64,000 nucleotides of DNA from Clostridia bacterium (GTDB lineage: Bacteria; Bacillota; Clostridia; Oscillospirales; CAG-272): assembly GCA_017466445.1 (NCBI GenBank), contig JAFTUC010000027.1, positions 1-64,000 of the forward strand, written 5' to 3'. The translations under genes and the position numbers were made by a program. The notes beneath the pieces were generated by a model. The model saw only the letters and a list, made by a program, of their open reading frames with translations, did no database searches and was not told the DNA's origin. Of this stretch, positions 24,459 through 33,575 are shown piece after piece (within the stretch, counting starts at the first letter, position 1; each line of letters starts with the position of its first letter).

Positions 24459-25331
24459 ATGGTAAAAACTGTGATATGCCCGGCAAAAATAAATCTGTTT
24501 CTCGAAATACACGAAAAAAGAAAATCGGACGGATATCATACCCTTGATTCTGTCATGCAGACGGTCGATCTTGCAGACGTTATCACGCTAAATATTGAAA
24601 AGGGAAATGAAGGCATCTCCGTTTTGATGGGAGAAAAAAATGCGGATATACCGACAGATGAGCGCAATATTGCCGTAAAAGCGGCTAAGAAATACTTTGA
24701 GGCCTTTGATATAAGAGATTACGAAGCAACGATCCTGATAGACAAGAAGATCCCGACGCAGGCAGGACTCGGCGGCGGAAGCGCCGATGCCGCGGGAGTT
24801 TTACGTGCCCTTGATGAATACTTTGGCTTCAATGATAAAAAAAGACTTGATGACGTTGCTCTTTCGGTCGGTGCGGATGTTCCGTTCTGTGTAAATATGG
24901 GAATATGCCGCGCCGAGGGAGTTGGCGAGATACTTACCCCGTGCGCTAAGATCCCGAAAAACACGAGCATAGTGATCGCAAAGGGAAGCGGAAGCGTAAG
25001 CACTGCGCAGGCATATGCCGATTTCGACGCTCTTGGAAATTACGTCAGAAGAGATTCGGATGATATCATAAAGGCCTTTGAGAAAAACGATCTGTCCTTT
25101 GCGGGCATTATGTTCAACCGCTTTGAGGAAGTGATCTTTCCTAAGCTGCCCGAGATTTGCGAAATTAAAAAAACGCTTTATTCCTGCGGAGCCGCGGGTG
25201 CGCTTATGAGCGGAAGCGGAAGCGCGGTCTTCGGAATATTCGAAGACGACGCCTCAGCCTCCGCCGCGCTCGATACGCTTCTAAAAAAGAATGTCTTTGC
25301 TTGCAAGACCCGACCCTTTTATACCGAGTAA
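24459..25331 (+). CDS. ispE: 4-diphosphocytidyl-2-C-methyl-D-erythritol kinase
   Basis: This 290-residue GHMP kinase catalyses the ATP-dependent 2-phosphorylation of CDP-ME in the MEP isoprenoid pathway. The start at 24459 follows TAAGGAG and gives the usual N-terminus CPAKINLFLEI; an upstream in-frame ATG would overlap the previous gene. The GHMP ATP loop PTQAGLGGGSADAAGVLRAL, the DVPFC substrate motif and the C-terminal GSGSAVFG glycine motif are all present. Complete. The last 13 nt overlap the convergent ATPase gene. Confidence 0.96.
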   Translation: MVKTVICPAKINLFLEIHEKRKSDGYHTLDSVMQTVDLADVITLNIEKGNEGISVLMGEKNADIPTDERNIAVKAAKKYFEAFDIRDYEATILIDKKIPTQAGLGGGSADAAGVLRALDEYFGFNDKKRLDDVALSVGADVPFCVNMGICRAEGVGEILTPCAKIPKNTSIVIAKGSGSVSTAQAYADFDALGNYVRRDSDDIIKAFEKNDLSFAGIMFNRFEEVIFPKLPEICEIKKTLYSCGAAGALMSGSGSAVFGIFEDDASASAALDTLLKKNVFACKTRPFYTE

Positions 25332-26410
25332 TTTTTAAATACGGAAACAAGAAGACGCTTTGTCTGTTCACCAAGCGCTCTGAAATCCATAGCGTCAATA
25401 TATATATCTTCAAGCGCTATATGAAGCTCTCCGATCTCGGAGAGCTTTTCTTTTGCAAGCTCGAGAGCATCATAGGAAATGGCAGAAAGCTTTTTTATGT
25501 CGGATCTGTCCTGCGAGATGCTTTTTTTTACGAATCTTTCGAGATTTATATATTTATCCGCGCTGTTCGACTGCGTAAGAAAGGCACATGCTCCCGTTTT
25601 AATAAATATTGCGTCGATCTCGCATGAAACGGGGGAGAGCGATATGTCTGCAGACGCGCCGATCTGCCCGATCTTATTCATAAGCGACTTTAAAAATACG
25701 CAGGATATCCCGTACTTGTCGCGTATGGAGTATATTTCCTCTGCGTTTCTTTCATACGTGTCAAAGCACACGTATCCGTGAACCCCGAGCGCCGAGATCC
25801 CTCTTTTTCTGATTACACCGCCATCGCTTTTGAATGATCTCGATATTCGATCCACCGAGCCTTCCATTTTGGCTATGTCGCAGTGGGATAAAACTATCGA
25901 TCTGCAAAGGCTATATGCCTTGCTTGATACCTCCATAAGACGATAAACTCTTTTGTAAAGCTCTGATTTTAAGCTGACGTAATGTTCGATCTCGCTTTCG
26001 TGTGATCTGAGATGAGATCTGCTCCAGAATTGCCCGAGATTTACTATCTCCTCGCGTACACCGGGGAATTTCGGATCTACCGCATGCGGAGACGTTCCGT
26101 CAATAACGGCGAGCTCGCAATTTCCGATGATCACTCCGTCGAGCGAGGCGGTGTCGGAGGAGCAGTAAAAGCATTCGCATGGCAGATTTCGGTTCTTGGC
26201 TTCGGAAACGAACGATCGCATAAGCGTGGATTTGCCCGTACCGGGACCGCCCTTTAAGATAATGATCCTTTTGCATTCTGAGAATACGCTGTCAAAATCG
26301 CTGACAAAGCCGCAGGCACAGTTTCGCGCGGCAAAATATGCGTTTTCTTCTCCCGTGACTGTACGCACGCTGAATTTTTTTGATGAGGAATTTGAATTTT
26401 TGTTAGGCAT
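25319..26410 (-). CDS. P-loop ATPase/nucleotide-kinase-like protein (PRK06851 type)
   Basis: This 363-residue cytosolic protein has a Walker A motif GGPGTGKSTLM (about residues 53-63) followed by FYCSSDTASLDGVIIGNCELAVIDGTSPH and DPKFPGVREEIVNLGQFW, the signature of the uncharacterised PRK06851 family of Firmicutes. Family members often repeat the fold in two halves; here the second half (from about residue 215) lacks a clear second P-loop. It sits alone on the minus strand, convergent with ispE. Function unknown. Confidence 0.8.
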   Translation of the reverse strand: MPNKNSNSSSKKFSVRTVTGEENAYFAARNCACGFVSDFDSVFSECKRIIILKGGPGTGKSTLMRSFVSEAKNRNLPCECFYCSSDTASLDGVIIGNCELAVIDGTSPHAVDPKFPGVREEIVNLGQFWSRSHLRSHESEIEHYVSLKSELYKRVYRLMEVSSKAYSLCRSIVLSHCDIAKMEGSVDRISRSFKSDGGVIRKRGISALGVHGYVCFDTYERNAEEIYSIRDKYGISCVFLKSLMNKIGQIGASADISLSPVSCEIDAIFIKTGACAFLTQSNSADKYINLERFVKKSISQDRSDIKKLSAISYDALELAKEKLSEIGELHIALEDIYIDAMDFRALGEQTKRLLVSVFKNYSV

Positions 26411-26483
26411 TTAAGGAAGCTCCTTTTGAAATATCAATATATAGTATGCCTTTTATCCTCATTTTGACAACAAAGCAGTAAAA

Positions 26484-26517
26484 AAAGCACCTTCCGTGTG
26501 GAAGGTGCTTTTTGTCG
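26484..26517 (-). terminator. Bidirectional terminator after the large lipoprotein gene
   Basis: GCACCTTCC, loop GTGT, GGAAGGTGC, flanked by six A on one side and TTTTTG on the other, between the 25319-26410 and 26525-27880 genes. It can terminate the minus-strand lipoprotein mRNA. Confidence 0.88.
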
Positions 26518-26524
26518 TTAATTG

Positions 26525-27880
26525 TTAAAATTCTCCGAGAAGATCTTCCATATCGAAGGTCTTTATGTCCTTAGGAACTGTGATCTTTACGGGATCCTTG
26601 GAAAGCTTGGAGATAGAGCACTTTATGTGCATATCGTACTTTGCATCTTCATATTCGCATACGAAGTTTCCTTCAAACGTGAAGCTCTCAAACTTAAACG
26701 AGCTGTTTACCTTGAGATCGAGCGAGAAATCAAGCTCGGTGAGACCGAAGCTTTCAAAGAAATCCTGCGCGTCGCTGAAGGGAGTTGCACCGATAACGCT
26801 CTCAAGCTCGGAAAGAGGCATAGAAAGGAACTCGTCGAGACCGTTTATGAAGTCCTCAAGCGAAGGAATCTCGTCGGCCTCGGAGGCGGATACCATGAGA
26901 TCGTAGAGAGTGTCGCCTCTGATCTCGAAGGAATCTATAAGCTCGTCAAAGGATACATTGCCGAGCTCCTTGAACATATTTGCGAGATCGCCTGCCTCTG
27001 CGGGAAGCGAGTTTACAGCGTCAAGAAGATCCTTGTTAGTTACGATCGCCTCATAGAGATCGCTAAGGGACATTCCGGCTTCCTCTACCAGAAGAGCATC
27101 AATGGTATCGATAAGCTCGTCTACGGTAAGTCCGAGTATCGACTCTGCGCCTTCAAGACCGTCCTTGTAAGAACCCTCCGCACCGAGAAGTGCGATGATA
27201 TCGTCTACGATATCTCCGAGAGAATCGTTTCTGAGATCAAGATCAAGGAAATAGGATGCGATAGCGTTGTAAGTAGGCATTATATCGATATCGAGAGAAG
27301 CGCCGTTTAGCTTGATGTCGAAAGCAGATGCCATGATGGACGTAAGCTCCTTGCGAAGCTCTTCGACGTCAACACCGTCAAGGTTCTCCTTAAGAGCGGA
27401 CATAAGGGTCTTTTCAAACGCCTTAATGTCATCTGCGGAGACCGCCTCTGAGACCATATAAGCCTTCATATCGGTGTCGTATGTATAGAGCTTGCCGTCA
27501 ACGAGATAGAGCACTGTTGCGTCTATCTTGGTCTTGGGCATGCCCTTCTGCATGACACCCTCACCCTTCATATCGATCTTGGCATCGACGCCACCCTTGG
27601 TGTTTATGGAGAAGATAAGGGAAGCGTCAGCGTCGATATCGGCATAGGCTCCCCATGCACCGCCCTCGTCTACGAGTACGTCAAACGAGAAATCGATCTG
27701 TGCCGATCTCGTACCGCCAAGAAGCGCGCAAATAAGGCTGCTTGCGCCTTCGTCCTTAGACTTGTCGCTATTGTCATCCTTCTTGTCGTCCTTGCCGGAG
27801 CAGGAGCAAAGAAGAGTGAGCATCATAGCAAGTACAAGGAAAATAGACAGCAGCGAACGAAGATTAAAAGTTTTTTTCAT
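26525..27880 (-). CDS. Large acidic lipoprotein, unknown
   Basis: The start at 27880 gives a lipoprotein signal MKKTFNLRSLLSIFLVLAMM followed by LTLLCSC (lipobox Cys about residue 27); AAAGGTCG precedes it, and it lies behind a promoter at 27927-27955. The 451-residue product has a Lys/Asp linker then repeated helical blocks rich in Asp, Glu, Leu and Ala (LEDFINGLDEFLSMPLSELE, and similar). The N-terminal beta part (AQIDFSFDVLVDEGGAWGAY) and the C-terminal beta part may form a two-layer fold like LppX/LolA proteins, but this is only a shape argument. Single-gene unit. Confidence 0.75.
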   Translation of the reverse strand: MKKTFNLRSLLSIFLVLAMMLTLLCSCSGKDDKKDDNSDKSKDEGASSLICALLGGTRSAQIDFSFDVLVDEGGAWGAYADIDADASLIFSINTKGGVDAKIDMKGEGVMQKGMPKTKIDATVLYLVDGKLYTYDTDMKAYMVSEAVSADDIKAFEKTLMSALKENLDGVDVEELRKELTSIMASAFDIKLNGASLDIDIMPTYNAIASYFLDLDLRNDSLGDIVDDIIALLGAEGSYKDGLEGAESILGLTVDELIDTIDALLVEEAGMSLSDLYEAIVTNKDLLDAVNSLPAEAGDLANMFKELGNVSFDELIDSFEIRGDTLYDLMVSASEADEIPSLEDFINGLDEFLSMPLSELESVIGATPFSDAQDFFESFGLTELDFSLDLKVNSSFKFESFTFEGNFVCEYEDAKYDMHIKCSISKLSKDPVKITVPKDIKTFDMEDLLGEF

Positions 27881-27926
27881 TGTTACACGACCTTTCAAAA
27901 AATATAATAGCATCTCTGCTTCTTAC

Positions 27927-27955
27927 ATTATACTCCCTACGGAGTAAAAAGTCAA
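27927..27955 (-). promoter_or_regulatory. Sigma-A promoter of the large lipoprotein gene
   Basis: Minus strand: TTGACT (27955-27950), a 17-nt spacer and TATAAT (27932-27927). The leader is about 40 nt. Confidence 0.82.
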
Positions 27956-28037
27956 TAGAAATAACACAAGATGACGTTTTATTTCTTGCTTTTCGTAATA
28001 TTTTGTCAATATCGAAAAAAAACGGGCGGATCTTAAT

Positions 28038-28206
28038 GGGCACGCGCGATAACGAAGGATTAACATAAGTTATTCGAGCGTGCCCATAATGAATTGCCCT
28101 AAATGGCATGAATTGGCTTGCGCCGTGAATTGAACTTCGTTCATGAATTGCCTTCGGCATGATAAAGCATAGCAATTCAATTCATGACGCAAAGCGTCAA
28201 TTCATT
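28038..28206. repeat. Mini-hairpin array bounded by a long inverted repeat
   Basis: The stretch begins with a stem GGGCACGC...GCGTGCCC (28038-28085). Then follow variants of ATGAATTG separated by short palindromes with different arms: TGCC..GGCA, GGC-TTGC-GCC, GAAC-TTC-GTTC, GCC-TTC-GGC and GACGC-AAA-GCGTC. The spacer sequences change while their self-complementarity is kept. No ORF crosses it convincingly. The lipoprotein gene promoter lies on one side and the PHP gene terminator on the other. It resembles extragenic palindromic repeats rather than CRISPR. Confidence 0.6.
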
Positions 28207-28228
28207 ACTATCTGGAGAAAATTGTCTG

Positions 28229-28286
28229 AAGCAACGCAAAAGCACTTATGACAAACGATTTATTCGTTATCATAAGTGCTTTTTGT
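28229..28286 (-). terminator. Hairpin terminator downstream of the PHP gene
   Basis: AAAAGCACTTATGA pairs with TCATAAGTGCTTTT, with a further AACGA/TCGTT inner stem and a T-rich end. It lies 50-100 nt beyond the stop of the minus-strand PHP gene. Confidence 0.75.
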
Positions 28287-28333
28287 TAAAACTTCGTTAT
28301 GGGGCTCACGCTAACCGATTCGCCCGTTTTGTG

Positions 28334-29050
28334 TTATTTTGTAAGTATGTCGCCCGGTCTGTGCTTGGAGCGCCAATTTTCGATAATGTCGTGGATCTCA
28401 AGCTCACATTGCTCGGGACGGCGGAGAAACTCGGCAAGCTCTACGGTATCGCTTATACTGTCGGGAACGTATATTCCGCAGTGAGGCTTGTATGTGTCGC
28501 CGTGATAATCGGATCCGCAAGATAGCTTAAGACCGTGCTCGTTTGCGAACGTGATTATTTTTTCCTTGTCGTTGTGATTATATACGGGATGGCAATTGAC
28601 CTCAATGCCGTGCATATATCTCGGATCCTGCGGCTCGGTGCCGTTTCTGTACGGATGCGCCTGATAGAGAAGAGCGTTGTGAGCTACGCAGTACTCAAAA
28701 AGCTCCTTTTGAGTAAGGGTCGCAAGGGACATTTCCTTTTCGATATGCGTGTCGGTGAGCCCGTAAATGACGTAATCTATGCGCGGAGTCTCGTCAAGAG
28801 TGACCTCAAGACCGAAAAAGACCTTTACGCCGCGTTTTTCACCCTCTTTTTTGGTGATTCTGTATTCGTCAACGTATTTCTGACGCCACTCGGGAAATTT
28901 GTCATCGCTCTGATAATACGAGTGTCTGTAGTGGTTTGTAAGAACGATAGCATCTATTCCGTCGCGGACGCAGATATCGATAAGCTGATCAGCGTAGCAC
29001 TGACTGCAGTGGCTTATTCCTTTTGTGTGAATGTGGGGATCAAGAAGCAT
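28334..29050 (-). CDS. PHP-domain metal-dependent phosphoesterase
   Basis: This cytosolic protein of about 238 residues has the PHP fold. The first metal motif is LLDPHIHTKG (His-x-His), followed by VLTNHYRHSY, GLEVTLDE, LYQAHPYRN and GSDYHGD, together supplying the metal ligands. PHP proteins hydrolyse phosphoesters, for example histidinol phosphate or nucleotides; the substrate is unknown here. The start at 29050 is favoured by AAAGGATGG 6 nt upstream; an ATG three codons earlier is possible. It follows clpX by about 28 nt and may be its last operon gene. Confidence 0.85.
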   Translation of the reverse strand: MLLDPHIHTKGISHCSQCYADQLIDICVRDGIDAIVLTNHYRHSYYQSDDKFPEWRQKYVDEYRITKKEGEKRGVKVFFGLEVTLDETPRIDYVIYGLTDTHIEKEMSLATLTQKELFEYCVAHNALLYQAHPYRNGTEPQDPRYMHGIEVNCHPVYNHNDKEKIITFANEHGLKLSCGSDYHGDTYKPHCGIYVPDSISDTVELAEFLRRPEQCELEIHDIIENWRSKHRPGDILTK

Positions 29051-29078
29051 TTTAACCATCCTTTGCTTTAACGCCCTC

Positions 29079-30395
29079 TTAGGACGCACTCTTTTTCGTT
29101 ATTATGGGAGAAGCGTTCTCCGTAAGCGTTTTCTCGGTTATCGTAACACGCTCGATGTCATCGCTTGAGGGTACCTCGTACATAATGTCGAGCATTATTT
29201 CCTCGAGTATGGAGCGCAGACCGCGGGCACCTGTGTTTCTTTCTATGGCGCGGGATGCAATGGCACGTATCGCGCCCTCTTCGAAAACGAGCTCGACGTT
29301 GTCCATGCCGAGAAGCGCGGTGTACTGCTTTGTGAGCGAGTTTTTGGGCTCGGTGAGTATGCGTGAGAGCATATCGATATCAAGACTGTCGAGGCTGACG
29401 ATGACCGGAAGACGTCCGACAAGCTCGGGAATGAGTCCGTATTTAACGACGTCATGAGAGGTCACGTCGCGAAGGATGTTTGCCTCTCCCTTTTCGCTCT
29501 TTTTCATTATCTCACTGTTAAATCCGATGACCTGATTTCCTCTTCGCTTTTCGATTATCTCCTGAATGCCGTCGAATGCGCCGCCGCAGATAAAGAGAAT
29601 GTTAGAGGTGTCGATCTGTATGAAATCCTGATTGGGATGCTTTCTTCCGCCCTGCGGAGGAACGTTTGAAACGGTTCCCTCAAGGATCTTGAGAAGCGCC
29701 TGCTGAACGCCCTCGCCCGATACGTCACGGGTTATGGAACGGTTCTCACTGCGCCTTGAGATCTTGTCGATCTCGTCAATATAGATTATTCCTTTTTCGG
29801 CAAGCTCGATGTTGTAATCTGCTGCCTGAATGAGCTTTAAAAGGATGTTTTCGACGTCTTCACCTACGTCTCCCGCCTCGGTAAGCGTGGTAGCGTCAGC
29901 AATCGCGAACGGAACGTTAAGGGAACGTGCGAGATTCTGAGCAAGGAAGGTCTTTCCGACTCCGGTGGGACCGAGAAGAAGCACGTTGCTCTTCTGTATC
30001 TCGATCTTTTCCTCGTCGGGAATGTTATTTGCCTTTTTTGAACGCTTTTTCTTTTTGCCGGCGGTTTTCTCGTTTGTCAGTATCCTCTTGTAATGATTGT
30101 ATACCGCGACCGAAAGAGCCTTCTTTGCAGCATCCTGACCTATAACGTAGGTGTCGAGCATGCTTTTGATATCCATAGGCTTGGGAAGGGTATCGAGAGA
30201 AAGTTCTCCGATATCAAGGGAGATTTCTTCCTCGCGCTGCTCGTCGATTATGTCGGCGCAGGTGTCGATGCAGTCTGAGCAGATAAATGCGTTTGCTATG
30301 GGAGATGTTATAAAAAGAAGCTCATCGCTTTCAACTCTGCCGCAGAATGAGCAGCGATGCTTGTTTTCGTCTCTCGGAGGAATGTTGTTTGGCAT
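29079..30395 (-). CDS. clpX: ClpX, ATP-dependent unfoldase of the ClpXP protease
   Basis: This 438-residue AAA+ unfoldase delivers substrates to ClpP. The N-terminal zinc domain has C15-x2-C18 and C39-x2-C42. Walker A is GPTGVGKT (142-149), Walker [10 protein letters not shown]; sensor and RKH loop ([10 protein letters not shown]) and the C-terminal small domain are present. The pore-1 loop, normally GYVG, reads GDVG (175-178; codon GAC), replacing the substrate-gripping Tyr with Asp. The IGF loop is present as VIGFN. A Lys-rich linker ([11 protein letters not shown]) lies before Walker A. It lies downstream of clpP in the usual tig-clpP-clpX order. Confidence 0.95.
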   Translation of the reverse strand: MPNNIPPRDENKHRCSFCGRVESDELLFITSPIANAFICSDCIDTCADIIDEQREEEISLDIGELSLDTLPKPMDIKSMLDTYVIGQDAAKKALSVAVYNHYKRILTNEKTAGKKKKRSKKANNIPDEEKIEIQKSNVLLLGPTGVGKTFLAQNLARSLNVPFAIADATTLTEAGDVGEDVENILLKLIQAADYNIELAEKGIIYIDEIDKISRRSENRSITRDVSGEGVQQALLKILEGTVSNVPPQGGRKHPNQDFIQIDTSNILFICGGAFDGIQEIIEKRRGNQVIGFNSEIMKKSEKGEANILRDVTSHDVVKYGLIPELVGRLPVIVSLDSLDIDMLSRILTEPKNSLTKQYTALLGMDNVELVFEEGAIRAIASRAIERNTGARGLRSILEEIMLDIMYEVPSSDDIERVTITEKTLTENASPIITKKSAS

Positions 30396-30434
30396 GTTAA
30401 GGATTATTCCTTTCTTAATATAAGGTAATACGGG

Positions 30435-30475
30435 AGAGAAAAGCCGTATCAGTACGGGAGATACGGCTTTTTTTG
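30435..30475 (-). terminator. Terminator between clpP and clpX
   Basis: GCCGTATC (30443-30450) and GATACGGC (30460-30467) with A- and T-rich flanks on both sides. On the minus strand the T-rich TTTTCTCTC follows the stem just after the clpP stop, so clpX may be only partly transcribed from upstream. Confidence 0.75.
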
Positions 30476-30476
30476 G

Positions 30477-31061
30477 TTATATTCTCTTTTCGATCACGCG
30501 GTCGATAAGTCCGTAATCGGCAGCCTGCTGAGCCGACATGAAATTGTCGCGCTCGGTGTCACGCTCGATTATCTCAATGTCCTTGCCCGAATTCTCCGCA
30601 AGGATACGGTTGAGCTTTGCACGGGTGTTTAATATGTGATCTGCGTGGATCTTTATGTCGCTTGCCTGACCCTGCATTCCGCCGAGAGGCTGATGGATCA
30701 TGATCTCGCTGTTCGGAAGAGCAAATCTCTTGCCCTTTGCGCCGCTCGAAAGCAAGAAAGCTCCCATACTTGCCGCCATTCCCACGCAGATAGTGGAAAC
30801 GTCGCACTTTATGAAATTCATCGTATCATAGATAGCAAGACCTGCGGAAACAGATCCGCCGGGACTGTTGATATACAGACTGATGTCCTTGTCGGGATCC
30901 TGCGCCTCAAGCAGAAGGAGCTGAGCGATAACGAGCGATGCGGTAGCATCGTTTACCTCGTCGGACAGGAAAATGATACGGTCGTTTAACAGACGGGAGA
31001 ATATGTCGTACGCGCGCTCTCCTCTGCCTGTCTGTTCGATAACGGTTGGAACAAGTGGCAT
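30477..31061 (-). CDS. clpP: ClpP, ATP-dependent serine protease subunit
   Basis: This 194-residue peptidase forms the tetradecameric barrel of ClpXP. The catalytic triad is visible as Ser98 (GMAASMGAF), His123 (MIHQPLGG) and Asp172 (ERDTERDNF). The N-terminal region ([20 protein letters not shown]) and the glycine-rich handle region are normal. It begins behind an AGGAGG site and lies 64 nt downstream of tig. Standard housekeeping protease; no unusual feature apart from its partner's altered pore loop. Confidence 0.97.
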   Translation of the reverse strand: MPLVPTVIEQTGRGERAYDIFSRLLNDRIIFLSDEVNDATASLVIAQLLLLEAQDPDKDISLYINSPGGSVSAGLAIYDTMNFIKCDVSTICVGMAASMGAFLLSSGAKGKRFALPNSEIMIHQPLGGMQGQASDIKIHADHILNTRAKLNRILAENSGKDIEIIERDTERDNFMSAQQAADYGLIDRVIEKRI

Positions 31062-31125
31062 TTGCTTACCTCCTGAATTTAGATGTGTTTGCGTAATAAT
31101 CTATTATATTCCGTAAAATCCGAAG

Positions 31126-32412
31126 TTATTCAGCGTCGGTGATAACTGCGTTGTCTCTTACGAAATCAGCGGCCTTCTGTACGCAGAGATCCTTCTTAAG
31201 ATCCTCTGCAAGGATGTACATCTTGACCTGAGCGACCTCCATCTGATAGCTGTCTGCGATCTTCTGGAATTCTGCGTCTACCTCTTCGTCGGTAACGTCG
31301 ATCTTCTCAAGCTCAGCGACCTTTTCGAGAGCGAGACGGGTCTTTACCTGGGAGATAGCGCGGGGACGCATCTCTTCTCTGAGACTGTCAAGAGTAGCGC
31401 CGGTGTACTTGAGATAATCGTCAAGCTTCATTCCCATGGAACGGAGACGTGCATCGTAGTCACGAACGAGATTCTCAGCCTCGTTGTCGAACATAGCCTC
31501 GGGGATCTCGTCGGTAACGAGCTCTGCGAGAGCGGTAGCCATCTTGTCGTTTACCTCTCTCATAGCGGCATCCTCGTGATTCTTTTCAAGCTTAGCCTTG
31601 AGATCAGCCTTGTACTCGTCGATGGTATCGAACTCGGAAACGTCCTTTGCGAACTCATCGTCAGCATCGGGGAGGATGGTCTCCTTGGCGGAGAGAAGGT
31701 CGATGTGGAATACTACTGCCTTTCCTGCGAGGTCGGCTGCGCCGTAATCCTCGGGGAAGGTAACGTCGATGTCAAAGCTTTCGCCGATGTTGTGACCCTC
31801 TACCTGCTCCTCAAATCCGGGAATGAACTGACCCGAGCCGAGCTTGAGGCTCTGGCTTTCAGCGGTGCCGCCCTCAAATGCGACTCCGTCGAGAGTGCCC
31901 CTATAGTTGATTATAACGGTATCGCCGTTTTTGACCGCACGGTCTTCAACGTCGGAAACCTTTGCGTTCTTTTCAAGCTCAGCCTTAAGGGAAGCCTCAA
32001 GCTCCTCGTCGGTAACGGGAGCAAGCTTTCTGGTGAGCTCAAGACCCTTGTATCCCTCAAGAGTGATCTCGGGCTTTGTGAATACCTTTGCGGTAACGGT
32101 AACTCCCTCGTCGTCGATGGACTTGATGTCATATTCGGGAGCGCTTACTGCGTTGACGCCCGATTCCTTGAGAGCCTCGCCGTATGCTGCGGGAACGAGA
32201 GCGGAAAGAGCGTCATCGTAGAATACTCCTACGCCGTACATCTTTTCGATGAGCTGACGGGGAGCCTTGCCCTTTCTGAATCCGGAGATGGTGATATCTC
32301 CTCTCTTCTTTTCAAAGACCTTGGTGACCTCTGCATCAAAGGTCTCCTTGTCGATAGTGAACTCGATTACTGCGACGTTCTTTTCGGGAGTGGTCGTATT
32401 TTTGAGTTTCAT
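31126..32412 (-). CDS. tig: Trigger factor, ribosome-associated chaperone/PPIase
   Basis: This 428-residue ribosome-associated folding factor has the N-terminal ribosome-binding signature ISGFRKGKAPRQLIEKMYG (about 43-61), an FKBP-type PPIase domain from about residue 155 (KNGDTVIINYRGTLDGVAFE...SGQFIPGFEEQVEGH) and the helical C-terminal cradle. It receives nascent chains at the tunnel exit. First gene of the tig-clpP-clpX cluster. Full length and unremarkable. Confidence 0.97.
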   Translation of the reverse strand: MKLKNTTTPEKNVAVIEFTIDKETFDAEVTKVFEKKRGDITISGFRKGKAPRQLIEKMYGVGVFYDDALSALVPAAYGEALKESGVNAVSAPEYDIKSIDDEGVTVTAKVFTKPEITLEGYKGLELTRKLAPVTDEELEASLKAELEKNAKVSDVEDRAVKNGDTVIINYRGTLDGVAFEGGTAESQSLKLGSGQFIPGFEEQVEGHNIGESFDIDVTFPEDYGAADLAGKAVVFHIDLLSAKETILPDADDEFAKDVSEFDTIDEYKADLKAKLEKNHEDAAMREVNDKMATALAELVTDEIPEAMFDNEAENLVRDYDARLRSMGMKLDDYLKYTGATLDSLREEMRPRAISQVKTRLALEKVAELEKIDVTDEEVDAEFQKIADSYQMEVAQVKMYILAEDLKKDLCVQKAADFVRDNAVITDAE

Positions 32413-32523
32413 TTGATTTTACCTCCGATAATTTATACAAAATATTATATACAGTTGTATCCTACCTATTTTACGCTAAAAGCAATGATTTGTCAATAGC
32501 TTTTCGGTAAAAAATAACAAAAT

Positions 32524-33243
32524 TCAGGTCTGATTTTTGGGCAAAATGATTTGAGGTCTGAAATCGAGAAAATCTGCGGAAACGAGAGAAAATTCGGTGG
32601 AAGAATATATTTGTCTTTGCGGGAGAGAATATCTTCCGTGTATGTGTCCGAAAAAGGCTCTTTTTACCGAGTGCTTTTTCAGCACGGAAAGCATTTCTTC
32701 TGAGACGAAATCGCCGAAAACGATGGGAAAATGCGTGAATGCTATGATCTCGCCCTCAAGATTTCTCTTTTTTGCGTCGTTTATCGACATGTCGAGACGC
32801 AGAGCCTCGCGCGCGGCTACCTTCTTAAAATCGGCATCCTCCTTGCAGCTCGCCTCGTCGCTGTACCAGCCTCTTGTGCCGCAAAGTACAAAATCCTCGC
32901 ATTTTATAGCCGAATTTTGCAGTATCGATATGGAAGAGATATCGTTTTTTTCAAAAAAATCCCCGATCCTTGTCGGCGTAGACCACCAATAATCGTGATT
33001 TCCGCGTATCAGTATCTTTTTTCCGGGAAGGGAATCTATGAAAGCAAGATCCTCCCTTGCCTTTTCAAGAGTCATCGCCCAGGATATATCTCCTGCGATA
33101 ACGACAGTGTCGTTTTCGCCGACGATCGAGCTCCACGCCATTCGGAGCTTTTCGACATGCCCGCTCCATCTGCTTCCGAAAATATCCATCGGCTTTGAAT
33201 TATTCAGAGAAAGATGAGTGTCCGCTATAACGAAAAGAGACAT
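32524..33243 (-). CDS. Calcineurin-like metallophosphoesterase
   Basis: The start at 33243 gives the family N-terminus MSLFVIADTHLS; a longer frame reaching 33453 runs through the structured intergenic region and is not credible. The 239-residue enzyme has the full metallophosphoesterase motif set: DTH, GDISWAM, GNHDYWW, THFP and GHIHG, binding two metals. This group of predicted phosphohydrolases in Clostridia is uncharacterised. It stands alone, with no clear SD beyond CAGGTTT. Confidence 0.88.
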   Translation of the reverse strand: MSLFVIADTHLSLNNSKPMDIFGSRWSGHVEKLRMAWSSIVGENDTVVIAGDISWAMTLEKAREDLAFIDSLPGKKILIRGNHDYWWSTPTRIGDFFEKNDISSISILQNSAIKCEDFVLCGTRGWYSDEASCKEDADFKKVAAREALRLDMSINDAKKRNLEGEIIAFTHFPIVFGDFVSEEMLSVLKKHSVKRAFFGHIHGRYSLPQRQIYSSTEFSLVSADFLDFRPQIILPKNQT

Positions 33244-33369
33244 AAAGGCAAAACCTGCTTTCGGATAAATGGTATAAAAAAGTGCGCGTCGGGAAAAATA
33301 GCTAAACGGACAAAAGTCCGTGAAGCGGATCTGAAAGTGAAGGGAAAAAGTAGTGACCGAAATTTTTGC

Positions 33370-33575
33370 GGATAATAAAACAGAATGGCTCAGAAGCAGT
33401 ACGGCAGAAAACAGCATATCGACAAGCCGTCCGATAATATGCGGAGTGGTCAACTGTAAGTGGCATGACGGGATCAGCAGATGTAAGGCACCCAGCGTTC
33501 AGGTGGGAAACGGGTACGCAAGATCGTCAGTCGATACAGTGTGCGCGACCTTTGAGCCAAAGGTTCTGATGTAAT
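33370..33575. ncRNA. Candidate structured noncoding RNA (6S-like?)
   Basis: The gap 33244-33580 has no credible gene but folds extensively. CAGAA..GGCTCA near 33380 pairs with TGAGCC..TTCTG near 33550-33568. Inside, GGTC/GACC, ACTGT/ACAGT and GAC..GATC/GATC-GTC stack into one rod with a side hairpin GCATA-TCG/CGA-TATGC. A rod with a bubble, and a GTGCCTTACATCTGC segment on the minus strand reminiscent of the GCCTTA stretch of 6S RNA, suggest 6S (ssrS). No convincing promoter was found, so strand and identity stay open. Confidence 0.4.

Noticed and set aside
26522-27310. 262-codon plus-strand frame opposite the large lipoprotein gene
   Set aside because: Antisense shadow; the minus-strand gene has promoter, SD, signal peptide and terminator.
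28038-28206. CRISPR array
   Set aside because: The constant blocks are only about 8 nt and the variable parts are self-complementary and under 15 nt; no cas genes in the window.
32524-33453. Longer N-terminus for the metallophosphoesterase
   Set aside because: The extra 70 residues come from the structured intergenic region; family proteins begin at the metal-binding DTH strand.
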